From Nepenthes gracilis (Eukaryota; Streptophyta; Magnoliopsida; Caryophyllales; Nepenthaceae), in the NCBI GenBank assembly GCA_033239525.1, contig BSYO01000030.1, forward strand, positions 8,903,119-8,967,118: DNA of 64,000 nucleotides, read 5' to 3'. Both the position numbers and the translations under genes were made by a program. This document shows, piece after piece, positions 51,060-63,493 of the stretch. Under the pieces are notes generated by a model. It saw only the letters and a program-made list of their open reading frames with translations. It made no database searches and had not been told where the DNA came from. The first letter of the stretch is position 1. Every line of letters starts with the position of its first letter.

Positions 51060-51790
51060 TTTTATATTCTCACTTCTTCAAACTACTTTGATCTAATCTT
51101 AATTTATTAACCATCACTTGATTTTTTTAAGAGTTGCCCTAATCTTTAAAGCTTATCGGGATCAGTACTTTTTGCAGGTTACTAATCATTTGATAAATTT
51201 ATGAATTTTTATGACAGTATGTGTTTAAAACTTATAAAAATCTTTCACCCACAATCTTCACACCATCTTAGCCTATTAGCATTCAGATTTCTATTGATTG
51301 TGAGAATGTCAAAGCAAAGCTAAAACAATTTAGAAATCTCGAGTTGATAAATCAAGATCTAATTAGTCTGAATTGTGGCTTGGAGTGCTCATCCCAGTAG
51401 TACATTCATTCTTAGGGGCCTTGTTTCTCAGTGAGTCAACTAAGGAATTCACCATATTCATCACTTGGGATATAAATTGGATTTCTTATCGAATATACTT
51501 TCTTACTGCTTGAGAAGTCTGAAAGTTTTTTTTATCTAAATTAGTTAGTTTTTAAGTTGTTTTTCATCAATTAAATTGCACAACATTTAAATTTTGATAA
51601 GTATCAAATATCTTGTTATTGTTGTGGTTATTATACTCAAGGCTCTTATTTTCAAAGTGGGTCTAAAAGTTTTAGATTTTCAATTAGCATTAGAGATATA
51701 TTTCGATACCTGACCCATATTAATTTTAAGTGAGTCTAGAGTTTAAGTCATATTGTGTTAATCTCAAATTTATAGTTGTTAGAATTAATT
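51060..51790 (+). repeat. LTR-like direct repeat, first copy
   Basis: It aligns loosely with 52,310-52,915. Shared order: AAAGCTTAT, CATTTGA(T/G)AAATTT, ATGA(C/T)..., CTTAGCCTATT/CCTAGCCTATTGGGCTT, GAATA..TT, TTTTTAGGT/TTTTTAAGTTG, GATTAT..ACTC, CAAAGTGGGTCTAAA/TAAAGTGGATCTAAA. Non-coding and diverged. Confidence 0.45.
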
Positions 51791-52309
51791 TTTTTATGTA
51801 TATCGTTGTATTTTGATTAGTCACTAAATTATCAAAGGATGATATCATTAAGTCAATTATTAGTAGTTGATAAATTTTATGATAGTGTACTGTATTTTAT
51901 ATTAGATCTTAAATGTTTGTATGTTTACTCAAATTTGGATTGAAGCTGGCTCAAACTTTAAGATTATAATATAAAATTTCCATTAAAATTCTCTAAAGCT
52001 TTGGCTCAAGTGAAAAGGAACGAGAGGATTTTGCTCGAGGTTTATTTGAAATTTGGCTTAACTAAAACAATTATTTTTCACTCTGCATATCATTGCTATA
52101 CTTTGACTAATTACCAAACAATGCCCACTATGAATGGTTATTTCTCACCATATGTGTCTTTGTAAGTATTTTGACTGATCAACTATTAACATTTTTCACT
52201 ATTAAATAATTATTTTTTACTATGCATATATTTGTAACTATTTTGGCTAAACAATGATTGACAATAGTTCACTGTCAATTTATTTGATAATACTTTAACC
52301 AAGTCTTTT

Positions 52310-52915
52310 TTCATTAATCCCCATATGACTTCTTCTAAGAATAACATATATCTTCAAAGCTTATTCAAAGTATTACCTTTATAAAGTTCACTAGCCATTT
52401 GAGAAATTTTATATTTGTATGATGGATTGATGGCTTGTGCTTGAAGTTTATGACAATCCATCACCCGTAATATATAAATGCGATCCTAGCCTATTGGGCT
52501 TAAGAATTATGTTAGTGGAAAGAGCATTACTATTTCAATGTTAGAAAATTTTAACATCGATAAAGAATATTTTAAGAAAGTTAGAAAAGAGTTTAAATTT
52601 ATCATTTGAATGACTATTTCAAAATGATATTTTCTGTAGACATTACTATAAGGCTGAGAGTGACTTAGAAAATCTTGTATGCCCATATTACTTAGGAAAT
52701 AAATTGAATACCTTAGTTGATTTATTATTTAATAGTCTAAAAACCTTAAAAGGTTTTTCCTTTAACTAATTGATTTTTAGGTATTATCAAATCGTGTGTC
52801 ATTTTTATTCTGTAGTTGTGATTATCTTACTCTAAGCATGTGTTTTAAAGTGGATCTAAATTTAAATATTTGTTAATTATTTAGTTTTAATCTATATAGA
52901 ACTTTAAATCTAGGT
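52310..52915 (+). repeat. LTR-like direct repeat, second copy
   Basis: Partner of 51,060-51,790, separated by ~520 bp. Ends and target duplications are not resolved. Confidence 0.45.
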
Positions 52916-52919
52916 AACC

Positions 52920-55340
52920 CTAATAAATTTAAAAAAAAGGACCTAATCTCAACATCACCTTACCCCAAATGAAAGGAAAATTTTTCCATTGGCAATTTAT
53001 CATGGAAAGTGTGAGCATCCTTACTTGAAAGACAAAAAAAAGTATGATCATCCGTTATCAGAAAAGTAAGCAAAGAACAACTCAACAAAGAAACAAGTGG
53101 GGGGGGGAGGAAAAATATGTTAAATCACCCGATCTCATCAACTGCCATGGTCTGGGACGGCCCCCATCCCCTATTCCTATCAAATTAGTCCACACCAAGA
53201 CATATTTGGCAGCATTTGGCTAAGCAAGACACAGAAGACATATTTATAGTATTATAGGGACTCTGATAAGTATTAACTTGTTAAAATAATTATATAAATA
53301 AATATATATTTTTAAAAAATATAAAAAATTATAAAAATAATAAAAAAAATACAGTCAATACCTTTGAATTGATGTGATTGCATCAACAAATATAAATATT
53401 TTGATAAACATAATTATTTCAACCAAAATTGATCTATTTTTATAAAAACGTCATAAACATATATTACTATTTAGAAAAAAATACAAACAAAGATAAATAT
53501 TTCTATTAAGTAGGACTTTTCAGCTTATATTATATAAAAATCAACAATTATTATAGCCTAGATAATTTTATTTTAGCTAAATGTTATGGTTCTATTTTTT
53601 GTTAGTGCTTAACACAATGCATTAAAGACATCATTGTAAGATGCATATTTAGGACTTTTTCCAAGTGGGTCTAGCATTTTCATAATTGATTTTTATTTTT
53701 TGAACAAATTTAATATAAAGTAGCTATGCTATTGTTTTTATTAAAATATGGTAAAAAATTGGCTAATTTTAAAGAAATTAGTGGGTCACGATGGTAAAAA
53801 ATTAAATGGGGTCAATCAAAAACTTCAACAGGGCTACTAAAAATTTCATTTTACTTGTTAATATATTTACACTTAATTTTTTTATTTATAAAAAAAAATT
53901 CAATGGAATCAATTGACTCCTCTAACAACCTTCCGGACCCCCACCCCTCGCCGCCCTCCTCCTTAGAAAAGAGCTCTTCGGGCATGTTGCATGGACATTG
54001 ATCATAGAGATGGGACTATCCTCTGATTTACCCAGTCATAGGTTTGATAAAGTATTCCTTGATCTTTATAGTCTTGTGTTTTGAATTATGATCTTATGAG
54101 TCATATATTTACTAAACATATTTTTTTTTTTAATTTTCAAAAAAATTAACAAAATATTTGACCAATATTTCGTTTGTATGAAATCTGAAAAGAAGTATTT
54201 AGAACATTATATGCAAGGTTCGCCTGATCAAAGGCAGTTTTTAACGAGTAGGCAAAATGATAGTATCCGATACATATCTAATGTATGCATGTATGTATGA
54301 GTAGACAAAATAATTGCACTTGATATGTTTATGTTGTGTGCACGTACACCATTGAGCAGCTATACATACCATGTTCTGATTTTTAGGGTTTATATGAGCC
54401 ATCTAGGCATAAAGGGGCACCGACTTAAAGAGAAAAAAGAAGAAGGGAAAGCTTTAGGTACCCATTTGAAATCTAATTTAATCTTAGGCATATTATTTTA
54501 GTTTATATAGTATGACAAATTATCAATTGGTTTGTAATTTTTTTTAGTTATATTTGTTATTATTTAGTTGTTAGAATTACTATTCTTGTAGAGTTTAATC
54601 AAGATATATTTGGAGTTAGTAGTAACCATTTTTTATACGTATTGTGGCTGTGAAAGTTTTGGTTCAGTAAAAGTTATTTGTGATTGACTGCCTCTAGCCT
54701 ATTTTTTATTTCAATAACAAAAGAAAAAAATACTTGAATTTTTAATCTATTTTTTTACTATATATATAACATGTACATATTGCTATAATCTTGTAAATTG
54801 GAAGGGTATCTACTGTGGCCCTTTGTAATAAGGTGATATTATTGTCCATCTTGATGGCTTATATTCATAGTAGCCCTTCACAATAAAGTAAAACTATTAC
54901 CCATCTTGATTACTTATGTTGGTTGAAATTGAAAAATTATACAAATATTCATCATCTCTTATTTATAAATATACCTAACACTAATATTTTTTAAGAAAGA
55001 ATTTCTCTCTATTTCTTTTTTATATATTTATACTGTGAATATTATGAATAATTTATATATAAAATATTTTATCATTGAGATCGAAATTTTTTATAACATG
55101 TAAAATTAATTGATAATATCTTAATTACGACTAAATCGAGTAAACCAAAATCTATTTTTGTTTTACATAACTTCATATTTACAACGTTAGTATTAGAAAA
55201 TTATCTGTTTTGATTTCACATCTATCTGTAAAAATAATTTAGATGGTATTATTAATATAATATCTTTTTGCATAAAATAAAATATTTGAGGAGTAATATT
55301 TCATTTCTAAAGGGAAAAGCAAAATAAAATAAAAAAATAG
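52920..55340. other. A/T-rich intergenic DNA
   Basis: No gene seen. A short G homopolymer lies at 53,099-53,107. The C-rich stretch near 53,930-53,960 after an A/T-rich tail resembles the end of a decayed transposon but is too short to classify. Confidence 0.5.
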
Positions 55341-55350
55341 ATTTTATATT

Positions 55351-56512
55351 TGATGCGTACTTGGATCCGACTTCGAATAGATTCGGATTCTCTTGGATTG
55401 GATTGAACGGCTCCGTTCACTGAATACGAACCCTGCACACCACTAAAACTAACAAGAGGTCAGCGTTAATGGCGGGATGTAATCCCACCGAAAACACTCC
55501 GACGCTCAAGTCAGTAAAACAGTCTTCAAATGAAGAAACTGAAAATGCGTGAGAGCAATGGGAGAGGGGAAGAGAGTGTTTTGTTCCAGATGTCAGAGAG
55601 ACGCAGGGCCTTTCTCGTATCTGGATGGTGGGAAGGTAGAGAATGGCTGTAGAGACTCGTTCGTTGCCTTGGAATTTGATTATGTTTTAGAGTTTGGCTG
55701 CCGGAAGTCAGAGCTTGTTTCTCAGAGCACTTAGGGTTTGTGAGTGAATGCAGACGTACCTAGAATGAGGATTCTAGGGTTTATTTTATGGCTGGGATAG
55801 TGATCATCCTTCTTTGGAAGGCGTGATCCCTCCTCTCTCTACCTTGGCTGGCTTGCCTTCTGAAGCAGATGCCAGTTGCCAAGGTGGGCGTGATCCTTTC
55901 TTTCTGAGGAGGCCAACAGCTTTCCAAACTAACGTCCTTTCTTTTTAGTACATGGTCGTTGGGCTGCCTTGGCAGTCAAGAAATCGAAAAGATCTGGCGC
56001 CTTCCTTATTTGAAGGGCACCAATCTTGTCAATATCCTTTCTGGTGTAAATTGAGATCATAGAAGACGCTTGAAAAACTATGGTAGGCTGTCTGATGAGT
56101 GGTGGGCCCAAACGGAGGCGAGGCCCATCAGAGAGAGGCGTCATTTGGGCTGATGTAGGGCGCAGATGATCAACGTCTGAGTTGACCGTCAGCGTGTTGA
56201 CCGCCTTAATGGAGAACGGAAGGGAGAATAGCCGTGATCAATCAATCATGTGGTAGGAATGGAATAGCTATCATCAGAAGAAAAGTTCTCTAAAGGCCCA
56301 ATCAAGTTGGTCAATATTAAGTTAACCGTTCATGAGCAAGTTGGCGCCAAGACGTCAGTCAACGCTGGCTAAGACGCACCCAACGCAGCGTTGACCGTCT
56401 TGGGCTTCCCGATTCTCAGGCATGTCTCTCTTCGAGCCGTCAAAAAATGTTGACTAACCTTTGCAGAGCCTAGTTGACATTTGGGCAGTTCCATTATTAA
56501 TGTACCCATCAA
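55351..56512 (-). mobile_element. Solo LTR (Tat-type Ty3/gypsy family), 1,162 bp, minus orientation
   Basis: Outer ends TGATGCG and CCATCA (TGATG/CATCA inverted ends) with a 5-bp target duplication ATATT at 55,346-55,350 and 56,513-56,517. Reverse complemented, its 3' end (GTCGGAGTGTTTTCGGTGGG, GTGGTGTGCAGGGTTCG, GTACGCATCA) matches the 3' end of the LTR at 58,258-59,302. It is an inverted, diverged relative of that LTR with no internal region. It is rich in GTTGACC/GGTCAAC motifs at 56,180-56,410. Confidence 0.88.
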
Positions 56513-57081
56513 TATTAAATTTATTAATTCATTCGTGTCATTAATTTTATTTAATTACATAAAAATAACAGTTTTTTATAAAATAAAAATGCATGAATTT
56601 TATTGCAAGGAGTCTCAAGTGGTTTCGAACCCGTGAAGGTAGACTGATAAGTCGGGCGTTTTGCCACGAAGACATGAAATCATTTACAGGAATAAGTAGC
56701 AAAGGTTTTTTTTTAAATTAACGTGTTGTAATTTGTTGAGAAAATAAATTCGCCATTGTAAGAGTTAAAACTTGGCATAATATAGGTTATGGTCATTAAA
56801 AATCTATTACCAAAATCATATTATAGTAATGATATTTGATAATTTATTTATGAAATGAAATGAAATATATGCGAGTGACCTCAAAAAATGTATATGTAAT
56901 CTTACAAATGAAAGAGAGTATAGTATAATTTTGCCCGGTTAGTCGGGATTGTTATTAGGTTATGGGTTATACCCGTATAGACCCATATCCACTTGACGTG
57001 TCAATTAATGGTATGAACATTGAATTTTTCATGCACGTAATAAAGGCATGAAGCGCAAATTCCAAAAAAATTATGCTTGAG

Positions 57082-57232
57082 GCGCGTCTGGTAGGTGCTC
57101 TAGGCGCCGATTCCAAGAGTATCACACTCGATGCGTGCCCGTGAAGTGCCGTAGGTGCCGATTCCAGAAGCATCACGTTCAAAGCGTGCCCGAGGTGCCT
57201 TTTTCAGAGGACTCACACTTGAAACACACTTG
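57082..57232. repeat. 51-bp minisatellite, ~3 units
   Basis: Units start at 57,082, 57,133 and 57,184, each beginning GCGYGYCYG and containing GGTGCC..TTCCA/TTTCAGA then ATCACAYTC. The third unit is diverged. Since 51 is a multiple of 3, the minus strand reads a 17-residue repeat ((V/I)(M/I)LLESAP...HASS/RASS) within the open frame 56,967-57,182. Whether it is translated is unknown. It is more GC-rich than the flanks and is followed by a TTATAAA box near 57,258. Confidence 0.7.
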
Positions 57233-57239
57233 ATGAGTG

Positions 57240-58257
57240 CTCGAGAACGGCCCACAACTTATAAACGCGCTAATACATTTTTAGGATTATTTACGTACAT
57301 TTAGAACGCCATTTGTGAGAGGAAAAAAGAAAGAGAAAGAAAAAGAGAAAATAAAGATTTGTATATCTTGTTAAATTTCTAATCGTATTCTAATATCTAC
57401 CAACTATAAGTACACTATTCTTAAAATTGATAAAAAGTTTACTTATTTTATTCATTCTCTTTCATCTTCTATTCTCTATTATTCGGACTTTATACTTGAT
57501 ATTTGAGTAACCGAAATATTGTATAATGAAAATATTTACAGATAAAATGTCCAATGATTTTTTCCCTCATTCCAAAGAAATTTTTTCATATAAAATTTAT
57601 ATCTTACCTCATTGTTTATAATTATTATATATTTATTATGCATCATTGATTTTTTTCTCACAATTTAAATGAGTGATTCGATCTCAATAATTATATCCAT
57701 CAAAAATTTTATCTTAAGTCTAAAACTTATAAAACAAATGGGAAGGTACAAGATTTCTTTTTACAAACTCTAAATCAAAAGTAAAAATCAGAAGACTAAA
57801 TTTTTAGAGTGCTACTAAATAAACTAATTTGAATATAAAGTATAAAAGCAATGACCATAAATAAAACATAGCTAAAAAAAATCATAAAGCGACCACAATC
57901 TTGCTACTTAAAACACAATAAAAAATCAAATAAAAATATTAGAACATGCATAATTAAAACATATAAGAAATTAAAAAATTAAAATTTGAAAACCCAAATA
58001 AAAACTACTAAAGATAAATAAAATCATATTTGAAATAAATATAGAAAATAGCAAAATAATAATACACGGTATTAAAAAGCAGATTGCAGGAAATGATAGT
58101 TTAACATAAAGGAAATAATTTTTCTTTTGTTTCTTTGGGGACATTATTTCCTTCTTTTCCTTTATAAAATATTTTGTAATTTTATTTTCTTTTCATAAAC
58201 ACGAGCGGATCGAACTGGAATTATTTTTGGGTTTCTTCAAAATTATAAAACCCAAAT
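57240..58257. other. A/T-rich DNA between the minisatellite and the Ty3/gypsy element
   Basis: No feature beyond poly-A/T and an A/G-rich tract at 57,320-57,350. Confidence 0.6.
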
Positions 58258-59302
58258 TGATGGGTGAGCCCATAGCTGACAGGCCCGATAAAAAAGCGAC
58301 CAAAAATCCATAAAAGTCCAACACGAGTTAGACAGTCAACGCGTTAGCGTTGACCGCCTAACACACAACAAACGGCCAAGAGTACTTTCCTTTAAGACGA
58401 TCAACATTTCTATTGACCGAAAGTATTGAAGCAGTAGGCCGTGAAAGACAGTAAACCTAATACGGGCCAAGCCCAATTTGACAGGTATTCTCATACACAA
58501 AAAGTAACGATCATTTTCATGATTATACGCTTTTCTAAAAGTTGATCTTCTCTAAAAAGGCAGCAACGGATTCAGTGCCAACGACAAAGTCTAACGGTCA
58601 CAAGAATATAAAAGAAAAGCAGATAATCTGGAGATCCGTTACATTGTTCAGAAGGAGAACGATCCACCAAATCACGCCCACCAACTCAGAGAAGGCCGCC
58701 AAGGGCCAGGCCAAGAAAGTGGCTCTCCCACCATATATATAAACCTAGAATCTCCACTTTGAAAAATGGACGCTTTCATAACACACTTTTAAGAGAGCAC
58801 ACACTTTCTAAGATAAAAAAACTTTCTGATACAATCCAAGCTACGAAAGCTTACAGTGCTTGAGCGAACCTTTCTCTCTCTCTAAAGCGTTCACCTTTCA
58901 ATCCCATTCTAAGCCGCTAGACACAGAGTTAACTCCCGCTCTCTGAGAATCGTCTCCAAAAGCTTCCACGCTTTCGAGACACGGCTTTCACTCGTTCTTT
59001 GTGAACAGCGAGTTGGAACTCACACTCTCGACGAGCTACGGGATCATCTCTACTTCTACAGGCCAACACTCCAACCAAACACATTCTCTCTCTCTTTCTT
59101 TTACTTATCAGTTCACCTTTCACAATTCGAAAGCATTTGACTGATTTGAGTATCGGAGTATTTTCGATGGGATAACATCCTGCAGACACATGACATCTTA
59201 TTTTTATAGTGGTGTACAGGATTCAGACTCAATGAACGGAGCCGGATCCAATCAACCGGGCAAATCCGAATCTATTCGAAATCAGATCCCAGGTACGCAT
59301 CA
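58258..59302 (+). repeat. 5' LTR of the Tat element (1,045 bp)
   Basis: Begins TGATGGGTGAGCCC and ends GTACGCATCA just before the primer-binding site. A TATATATAAACC box lies at ~58,733. A hairpin GTCAACGC-GTTA-GCGTTGAC is at 58,335-58,354. The conserved GAGTATCGGAGTATTTTCGA motif lies near 59,148. CT-rich leader at 58,870-59,110. Confidence 0.85.
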
Positions 59303-59303
59303 T

Positions 59304-59320
59304 TGGCGCCGTCTGTGGGA
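59304..59320 (+). other. Primer-binding site
   Basis: TGGCGCCGTCTGTGGGA starts one base after the LTR end (CA). This is the usual motif after the 5' LTR of many plant Ty3/gypsy elements. Confidence 0.8.
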
Positions 59321-59369
59321 AGCGCTTACAAAAAGTCAACTGTGTTTTCCAGAAACTCTCATCGTAGTT

Positions 59370-59566
59370 GTACACTTACCTTCTTAGTAGTCGATCTGCC
59401 CTCTGTATACAACGCAAAACTGGGCTGGTCGTGCCTAACAGCGTTCGGGGCCGTCACTTCAATACCACACCTCAAAATAAAATTTTCAACGCTATACGGT
59501 GTGGGCGAAGTGTTGGGTGACAAAGTCAGTTGGACGGACATGCTATATGTCCCAAATCGCTCCTAA
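59370..59566 (+). pseudogene. Protease remnant of the Tat element
   Basis: FLVVDLPSVYNAKLGWSCL followed by a GVGEVLGDK pattern corresponds to the C-terminal end of the aspartic protease of Ty3/gypsy pol (VVD.PSAYN.ILGR). The catalytic DTG part and gag are absent, so a deletion joins the leader to this point. Confidence 0.75.
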
Positions 59567-59779
59567 CGATAGCACCGAGAGTGGTAGGAGAACTTGACCA
59601 TCGAGACGAAACAACCCTGTATACGTGCAGTCCGGTGAGGCAATCGACCTAACCCCACTGAATCTGGAAGATCCAAAAAAGTGCATATGGATCGGCGGCT
59701 CACTCATCGGTGTGCTGTGCGAAGAACTGATCACATTCTTACGACGGACACTAACATCTTCGTTGGACTCTTGCTGACA

Positions 59780-60575
59780 TGCCTGGGATCCCGGACCAGG
59801 TAATTGTCCACAAGCTGGGCCTCAACCGGATCGAAACCCATCAGGTAGAAGCGGAGAAATCACTCGGTAGAAAAGTTGATCGCTATCTGGGAGGAAATAA
59901 AGAAACTGTTGCATGTCGGATTCATTAGAGAGGTCTAATACCCCGATTGGCTCTCCAACGTTGTCCTGGTAAAGAAGAGCAGCGGGAAGTGAAGAATGTG
60001 CATCGATTTTACCAACGTTAACAAAGCCTACCCAAAGGACAGTTTTCCTTTACCCAGGATTGACCTGCTGGCAGAATTAACATCCGGATTTGAGCTGTTG
60101 AACTTCATGGATGCCTATTCGGGCTATAACCGGATCCAAAAGAGTTCGGAGGACAAAGAGCATGCCTCTTCTATGACAGACTAGGGGACTTACTGTTATA
60201 AGATGATACCCTTTGGATTGAAGAACACAGGAGCCACCTACCAGCGGTTGGTAAACAAAATATTTGAGAAACAAATCGGCCGCAATATGGAAGTCTATCT
60301 TAACGACATGCTCGTCAAGAGTAAAACCACAGGCGACCATATCCGCGATCTGGCAGAGTCGTTTGAGGTGCTCCGTGAGTATCAAATGAAGCTGAATCAA
60401 ACTAAGTGCGTCTTCAGGGTAGCCTCAGAAAAATTTTTGGGTTTCATCGTCTCCCAACGTGGGATCAAGGCCAACCCAAAGAAAATGAAGCCCTCACGGA
60501 CATGGCTTCCCCACGAAACATCAAGGATTTCTAGCGATTCACTGGACGATTGGCAATCTTGTCCCGCTTCCTAAT
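59780..60575 (+). pseudogene. Reverse transcriptase domain of the Tat element (broken)
   Basis: Recognisable pieces: MPGIP..., then MCIDFTNVNKAYPKDSFPLP, MDAYSGYN, IPFGLKNTGATYQRLVNKIF, and the catalytic region MEVYLNDMLVKSK. The YVDD-type box reads YLND, so the first catalytic Asp is Asn. There is an in-frame TAG at 60,182-60,184 and frameshifts near 59,900-59,990 and after 60,490. Inactive. Confidence 0.9.
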
Positions 60576-61330
60576 GAAATCTGGTGACAAGTATCAGCCA
60601 TTCTTTAAGGTTCTAAGGGGAACAAAATCAAACAGGTTCCAATGGACGGCAGACTGCCAGATAGCCTTCAATGAGTTGAAGCAATACCTGGCTAGCCCGC
60701 CATTACTAACATCGCCCAAAGTCGGAGAAGAGCTGTATCTCTACTTGGCGGTGTTAGAAGTGTCCCTCAGCTACTTACTCGTATGCCATGACTCCGATAC
60801 CCAATGGCCGATATATTACATGAGCAAAACACTGACCGGCTCAGAGACACGCTGCCCGCGCACTACCAGCTCTCATATTCTCCGTACAAAAACTAAGGCC
60901 CTACTTTCAAGCACACCGTGTCATAGTTTTCACCGACCAACCTCTAAAGAGCATTCTCCAAAACCCGAATATTTCTGGACGGTTGGTAAAGAGGGCTATC
61001 AAATTGGGTGAGTTCGACATTGAGTTCCGATCGAGGCCAGCCAAAAAGGCACAGGCTCTAGCCAACTTCATTGTCGAGATCACGACTCCGGTTCTCAAAG
61101 AGCAGACCTCAAAGAATGCGGAACAGTGCATGGAGGCTCTAGAATGGGTATGCCATGTAGACGGATCATTTACAGACACAGGCAGTGGAGCGGGGACGGT
61201 CCTCATGACCGCTGACGGGTTTGAGAACGCAAAAGATGACACCCTACCTGTGGTATCTAGTAGACGAAACATTGCCAAAAATGCAAAAGAGGTTCAGGCG
61301 GTTAAAGAGAATGGCCGGCTGGTACACAAT
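60576..61330 (+). pseudogene. RNase H region and truncated second RNase H of the Tat element
   Basis: The first part has the retroviral-type RNase H pattern (FQWTADCQIAFNELKQYL, GEELYLYLAV, YMSKTL) with a frameshift near 60,860. After DIEFRSRPAKKAQALANF comes VDGSFTDTGSGAGTVL, the start of the archaeal-type RNase H typical of Tat elements. This domain is cut short and joins directly to pre-integrase sequence, so most of it is deleted. Confidence 0.8.
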
Positions 61331-61334
61331 AGTT

Positions 61335-62465
61335 GACAGGCGGTTGTATCGCCGTAGCTACTCGACTCCATACTTCCGTTGCCTAACCCCTAAAGAGGCG
61401 GACTACACCCTGAGCGAAGTGCACCATGGGAAGTACGGATCGCACGTCGGCGGTAAAAACCTAGCATTTAAGATCATGTGGCAAGGCTACTATTGGCCCC
61501 CAATAAAAAAGGACGCACTCGAGTTTGTAAAGAGGTGTGAAAGCTACCAACTTCACAGTAACCTTCGCCACCAACCATTCGCTGAGCTGAAATCACTTCA
61601 GGGGCCGTGACCTTTCGCGCAATTGGGGCTCGACATTCTTGGCCCATTTTTCATTGCAATCGGGCAAAGAAAGTTCATCATAGTAGGTATCGACTACTTT
61701 ACAAAGTAGGTTGAGGCTGTCCCGCTGGCCAAGATCACAAAACACAACGCACTTGAGTTCATTCGCCATAATATCATTAGTAGATTTGGCATTCCAAAAG
61801 TCATTGTGACTGACAACGGGACTCAATACTCGGAGAACCGCTTCACCAAGTATTGTACCAGCCTTGAGATTAGGCTGGTCCACACTTTGGTGGCATACCC
61901 GGAAGCAAATGGACAGGCGGAGGTCACGAATCGAACGCTACTCCACAAGCTTAAGATCAAGTTGAAGGACGCACTGGGGTCCTTGATAGATGAGCTCGCT
62001 TCAATCCTTTGGTCTTACCGGACAACTCCAAAGGGACTAACGCGTGAGACACCCTTCAGCCTCTACTACGGGACTGAATCGGTGATCCCGATTAAAATCA
62101 AGCTTTTAAGACTTAGGATGGAATCTTTTGACCCGCAAGGTAGCTCCTAGAAGATCCGGGAACACCTAAACTTACTAGAAGAAGCCCGCAATGCCACCAG
62201 AATACAGACTGCCGCCTACCGACATCGAATCGCCCGCTACTATAATAAGAAGGTGAAAGGGCGGCAGTTTAATGTCGGAGAGTTAGTCTTACGGAGTATC
62301 GAGGCCCCGGGAAAGGTGGCCGGCCGGAACAAGCTCTCCCCGAATTGAAAAGAGCCCTTTCTAGTCTCCGTCGTCCAATAAAAAGGGGCATACAAGCTCC
62401 GAAACTAGGATGAAAAGTTGGTCTTACGGACGTGGAACACAATCCACCTCAAACACTACTTCTAA
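61335..62465 (+). pseudogene. Integrase of the Tat element (broken)
   Basis: Zinc-binding region with HH (VHHGKYGSHVGG) but CESYQ where CxxC is expected. The core has LDILGPFF (first Asp), VTDNGTQY (second Asp) and YPEANGQAEVTNRTL (Glu), so the D,D,E residues are present. Stops interrupt the frame (GGGGCCGTGA near 61,608; TAG in a conserved Phe-Thr-Lys-Trp position at ~61,707; TAG near 62,148). The C-terminal part extends to about 62,460. Confidence 0.88.
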
Positions 62466-62670
62466 TAAGGACCCAGGTAGGTATTCCGCATAATTGTATG
62501 TGATCATTTGTGTGCATGATTCAATTAGTAAAATAAGTGTTTTCTTTAGCATGTTGTGTTTCTATGGTATGTATATATGTATGTGGTTTTCGTTGCAGGT
62601 TTGAAATGACCTAGGCTGCCCCTAAGTCGGGAGGGTCTTCACCCTCCCGTTACTAAACCCTTGTCATTCA

Positions 62671-62845
62671 GGTGGCCCATGAGTGGTCGTATATAAATTC
62701 TGATCATCTAGGCGACCCATAAGTGGTCGTATATAAACCTTGGTCATCCAGCGCACACGAGTGGTCGTATGTAAACCCTAGTCATCAGGCGGTCAATGAG
62801 TGATCGTATGAAAACCTTGGCCATCCAAGTGGCCCATTAAGGATT
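62671..62845 (+). repeat. ~40-bp tandem repeats after integrase
   Basis: Four units and a partial one start near 62,671, 62,711, 62,751, 62,788 and 62,829, each with GGYGRCCCAT-like, AGTGGTCGTATATAAA and TGGTCATCCA-like parts. Tandem repeats in the untranslated region behind pol are common in Tat elements. Confidence 0.8.
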
Positions 62846-63493
62846 AAAAAAATCTTAGGGGGCTAACATAGCACACGTGGCTACCACCTTCACAATGAGA
62901 CAGTGTGATTAGCTAACGATGGTCGACCGGAGTAAAATGATCCACCAAAGCGGGCCGCCCAAGTCTATACCTGGGCAGCACCACCAAGCTTTACTCACAG
63001 GAGAATACTAAGCCGGCTTAACACAAGTGACGGCCTAGAAAACGCACTCGAGGACTCCACACCTTTGAAAATGCCATGAATGCCGAAAAACAAGGCGGGC
63101 AGCCAACTCACAGGAGTCCTGCCCAGTTGGCCACCAAGAGCAAAGAAGTAAAATACAAAAATCAACTATAAAAAGCAAGAACGTCTGACATGTATAAAGT
63201 TATTTGAATTATTGCTTAATGGTAAAGTACATAATTAAATCAAAAACAAACTATAATCACCAAAAGCTACGGAAGCGGCGGTGGCCCCTGTCTGTCCCGA
63301 GACTCTCCCACGAGGCTGTTGCGACGCTACGCTGACCGGTTTGACATATTGATGAGATCCATAGGGAAGTTAGGATTAACCAGCCATATAATACGCCGAC
63401 TAATATTGATCCCTTTCCACAACCGTGACAGCATCATATCCGCAACCTCATGGGGACAATACGGAGGCTTAGATCGTTCTCCAGGGTAGCCAT

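Noticed and set aside
55549..55734. 61-codon plus-strand frame at 55,549-55,734
   Set aside because: It lies inside the minus-orientation solo LTR and has no recognised domain.
56590..56690. tRNA-like GGTTTCGAACCCGTGAA segment
   Set aside because: The T-arm-like bases are present but no acceptor stem, D arm or anticodon arm can be formed on either strand.
60077..61278. Minus-strand frames at 60,077-60,400 and 60,907-61,278
   Set aside because: Antisense shadows of the reverse transcriptase and RNase H regions, unlike the antisense gene at 63.5-64 kb, which does not overlap pol.
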